Source: Acidobacteriota bacterium (GTDB taxonomy: Bacteria > Acidobacteriota > HRBIN11). From it: a stretch of 6,404 bases of DNA. The stretch's first letter is position 1; each line of letters opens with the position of its first letter. The position numbers and the translations under genes are program-made. The stretch lies in the NCBI GenBank assembly GCA_030550225.1, contig JAUQPV010000153.1, forward strand, positions 1 to 6,404. Reading direction: 5' to 3'. Of the stretch, positions 5,518-6,404 are shown in pieces. Below the pieces are notes generated by a model. The model was not told the origin of the DNA, searched no databases, and saw only the letters and a list, made by a program, of their open reading frames with translations.

Positions 5518-5540
5518 GTAGATCGGCAAATGGGCAAGTG
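5485..5540. repeat. 8-bp tandem repeat array (seven units) across the trpF stop codon
   Basis: Seven consecutive octamers start at 5485, 5493, 5501, 5509, 5517, 5525 and 5533, with approximate consensus GGYAGRTC. Most variation is C/T or A/G; examples are GGCAGGTC (unit 1), GGTAGATC (unit 5) and GGCAAGTG (unit 7). The array encodes the TrpF tail, supplies its TAG at the unit 4/5 junction (5515-5517) and makes up most of the short gap before the glycosyltransferase, including its weak ribosome-binding region. A period of 8 is not a multiple of 3, so gain or loss of a unit would change the TrpF C-terminus. Confidence 0.85.
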
Positions 5541-5548
5541 GTCCGACC

Positions 5549-6404
5549 ATGCAACCAAACACTGAACCCCCGACCCTCGACACCCCGATATGGGTCGAAG
5601 CTTACGTCCTGGAAGGCCGGCCGACCGGCACGGGGCGTTTCATCGGCAATGTCTTGCGGGCGTGGAGCCGAATGGCGCAAGACGACCCGACGGCCCCGGG
5701 GCGCCGCGTCCGGCTCGTCCTACGGGACCGGCTGGCCACCCCCTGGGACAGCTTGGCCGACGTCTATCCTGCCCAGCGCGTCCCCGCCCGACGGTCGTCC
5801 TTTTTCCTATGGCAACAGGGACCCGTCCGACGGTGGCTCCGGTCCCAGGCCGACGGCGTTTATCTGGCCCCGAACTACACGGTCCCCTTGAACGTTTCGA
5901 TCCCACGAGCCGTCATCGTCCACGATGCTTCTTTCTTCCGGTATCCCGAGGCGTTCCCGTGGTACAAGCGGGCCTTCCAACGGCGGCTGACGTTCCGGTC
6001 TGTGCAGGAGTCCAGGCTCGTGTTTGTGCCGTCCGAATGGACGGCCCGGGAGGTCGAACGATTCGGCCGGGTCCCGGCCGACCGGCTCGTCGTCACCTAC
6101 GAGGGGTGGGACCCCCGGTGGCTCAACCCGCCGGATATCTCCCGGACGGACCTCTTCCGGTCGTTTCAAATCGACCCCGACGCCTTCGTGTTTCTGGCTG
6201 TCGGGTCCCTGTTTCAGCGGCGGCGGCCGGAGTTGTTGATCCGAGCCTGGGCCGAAATAATTCGACGGGCCTGGACCGAGCGACCCGTCTTAGTATGGAT
6301 CGGCGAGAACCGCTCCTATCCTTTTGTGGACTATGCCCGGATGGCCCGACGGCACGGCCTGGACCAGTGGGTCCGCTTCCTGGGATACCAGCCGGAAGAC
6401 GTCT
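5549..6404 (+). CDS. GT4-type (GT-B fold) glycosyltransferase, C-terminus cut by window edge
   Basis: Predicted retaining glycosyltransferase of the GT4 group, transferring a sugar from a nucleotide-sugar donor, most likely in lipopolysaccharide, exopolysaccharide or another surface glycan; donor and acceptor cannot be told. 285 residues are visible without a stop. The N-terminal acceptor domain has the Gly-rich loop GTGRFIGNVLRAW (27-39) and HDASFFRYPE (125-134). The inter-domain region has PSEWTAREV (161-169) and YEGWDPRW (184-191), the counterpart of the common NGVD segment. The C-terminal donor domain opens with VGSLFQRRRPELL (218-230) and reaches VRFLGYQPEDV (275-285) at the edge. The E-x7-E donor-binding motif would lie outside the window. 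ATG 5549 is the only usable start after an in-frame TAG at 5519-5521. Its ribosome binding site is weak (AAGTGG) and provided by the octamer array. Confidence 0.92.
   Translation, partial: MQPNTEPPTLDTPIWVEAYVLEGRPTGTGRFIGNVLRAWSRMAQDDPTAPGRRVRLVLRDRLATPWDSLADVYPAQRVPARRSSFFLWQQGPVRRWLRSQADGVYLAPNYTVPLNVSIPRAVIVHDASFFRYPEAFPWYKRAFQRRLTFRSVQESRLVFVPSEWTAREVERFGRVPADRLVVTYEGWDPRWLNPPDISRTDLFRSFQIDPDAFVFLAVGSLFQRRRPELLIRAWAEIIRRAWTERPVLVWIGENRSYPFVDYARMARRHGLDQWVRFLGYQPEDV

Noticed and set aside
5153..5680. Minus-strand frames with short Leu-Pro-Cys-type peptide repeats over the trpF/glycosyltransferase junction
   Set aside because: The peptide periodicity is the octamer DNA array read in frame; trpF and the glycosyltransferase explain the coding strand.

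Overview
The window is a GC-rich bacterial chromosomal segment. Third codon positions are strongly G/C, with GTC for Val, CGG for Arg and CTG/CTC for Leu dominating. It carries ordinary housekeeping and metabolic genes separated by repeat-rich gaps. I see no tRNA, rRNA, CRISPR array, transposase or phage gene. The species cannot be fixed from the sequence. Base composition and gene content would suit a free-living, possibly thermophilic, GC-rich lineage such as Acidobacteriota or a neighbouring phylum, but that is inference.

Layout. On the minus strand a unit reads leftward from about 1810. It has a perfect TATAAT promoter, then ftsY (signal recognition particle receptor, 307 aa), then 75 nt with a stem-loop, then a PfkB-family sugar/nucleoside kinase that runs off the left edge. 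Positions 1726-2210 form a divergent intergenic region with the ftsY promoter, two inverted repeats and a probable promoter for the rightward unit. One of these inverted repeats is a 156-bp dyad whose arms each hold four 8-bp tandem units. Rightward, a 594-aa very-long-chain-type acyl-CoA dehydrogenase is followed after 9 nt by a 224-aa exported or membrane-anchored SGNH-like protein that lacks the catalytic residues of that family. A 24-bp palindromic repeat array follows, then trpF (phosphoribosylanthranilate isomerase). The 3' end of trpF is written inside a second 8-bp tandem array. After 31 nt a GT4-type glycosyltransferase begins and runs off the right edge.

How the parts fit. No single pathway joins these genes: protein targeting, a sugar kinase, fatty-acid beta-oxidation, a tryptophan step and surface-glycan synthesis are simply adjacent. 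The two likely transcription units are ftsY-pfkB (leftward) and acyl-CoA dehydrogenase-SGNH (rightward). trpF and the glycosyltransferase may form a third or continue the second.

The part worth a second look is between the genes. All the larger gaps hold structured DNA: a 9-bp stem-loop (763-799), the 156-bp dyad, the 24-bp hairpin array with a compensatory stem change, and the octamer array across the trpF stop codon. Two unrelated arrays share an exact 8-bp period. I found no clearly new enzymatic or defence system.
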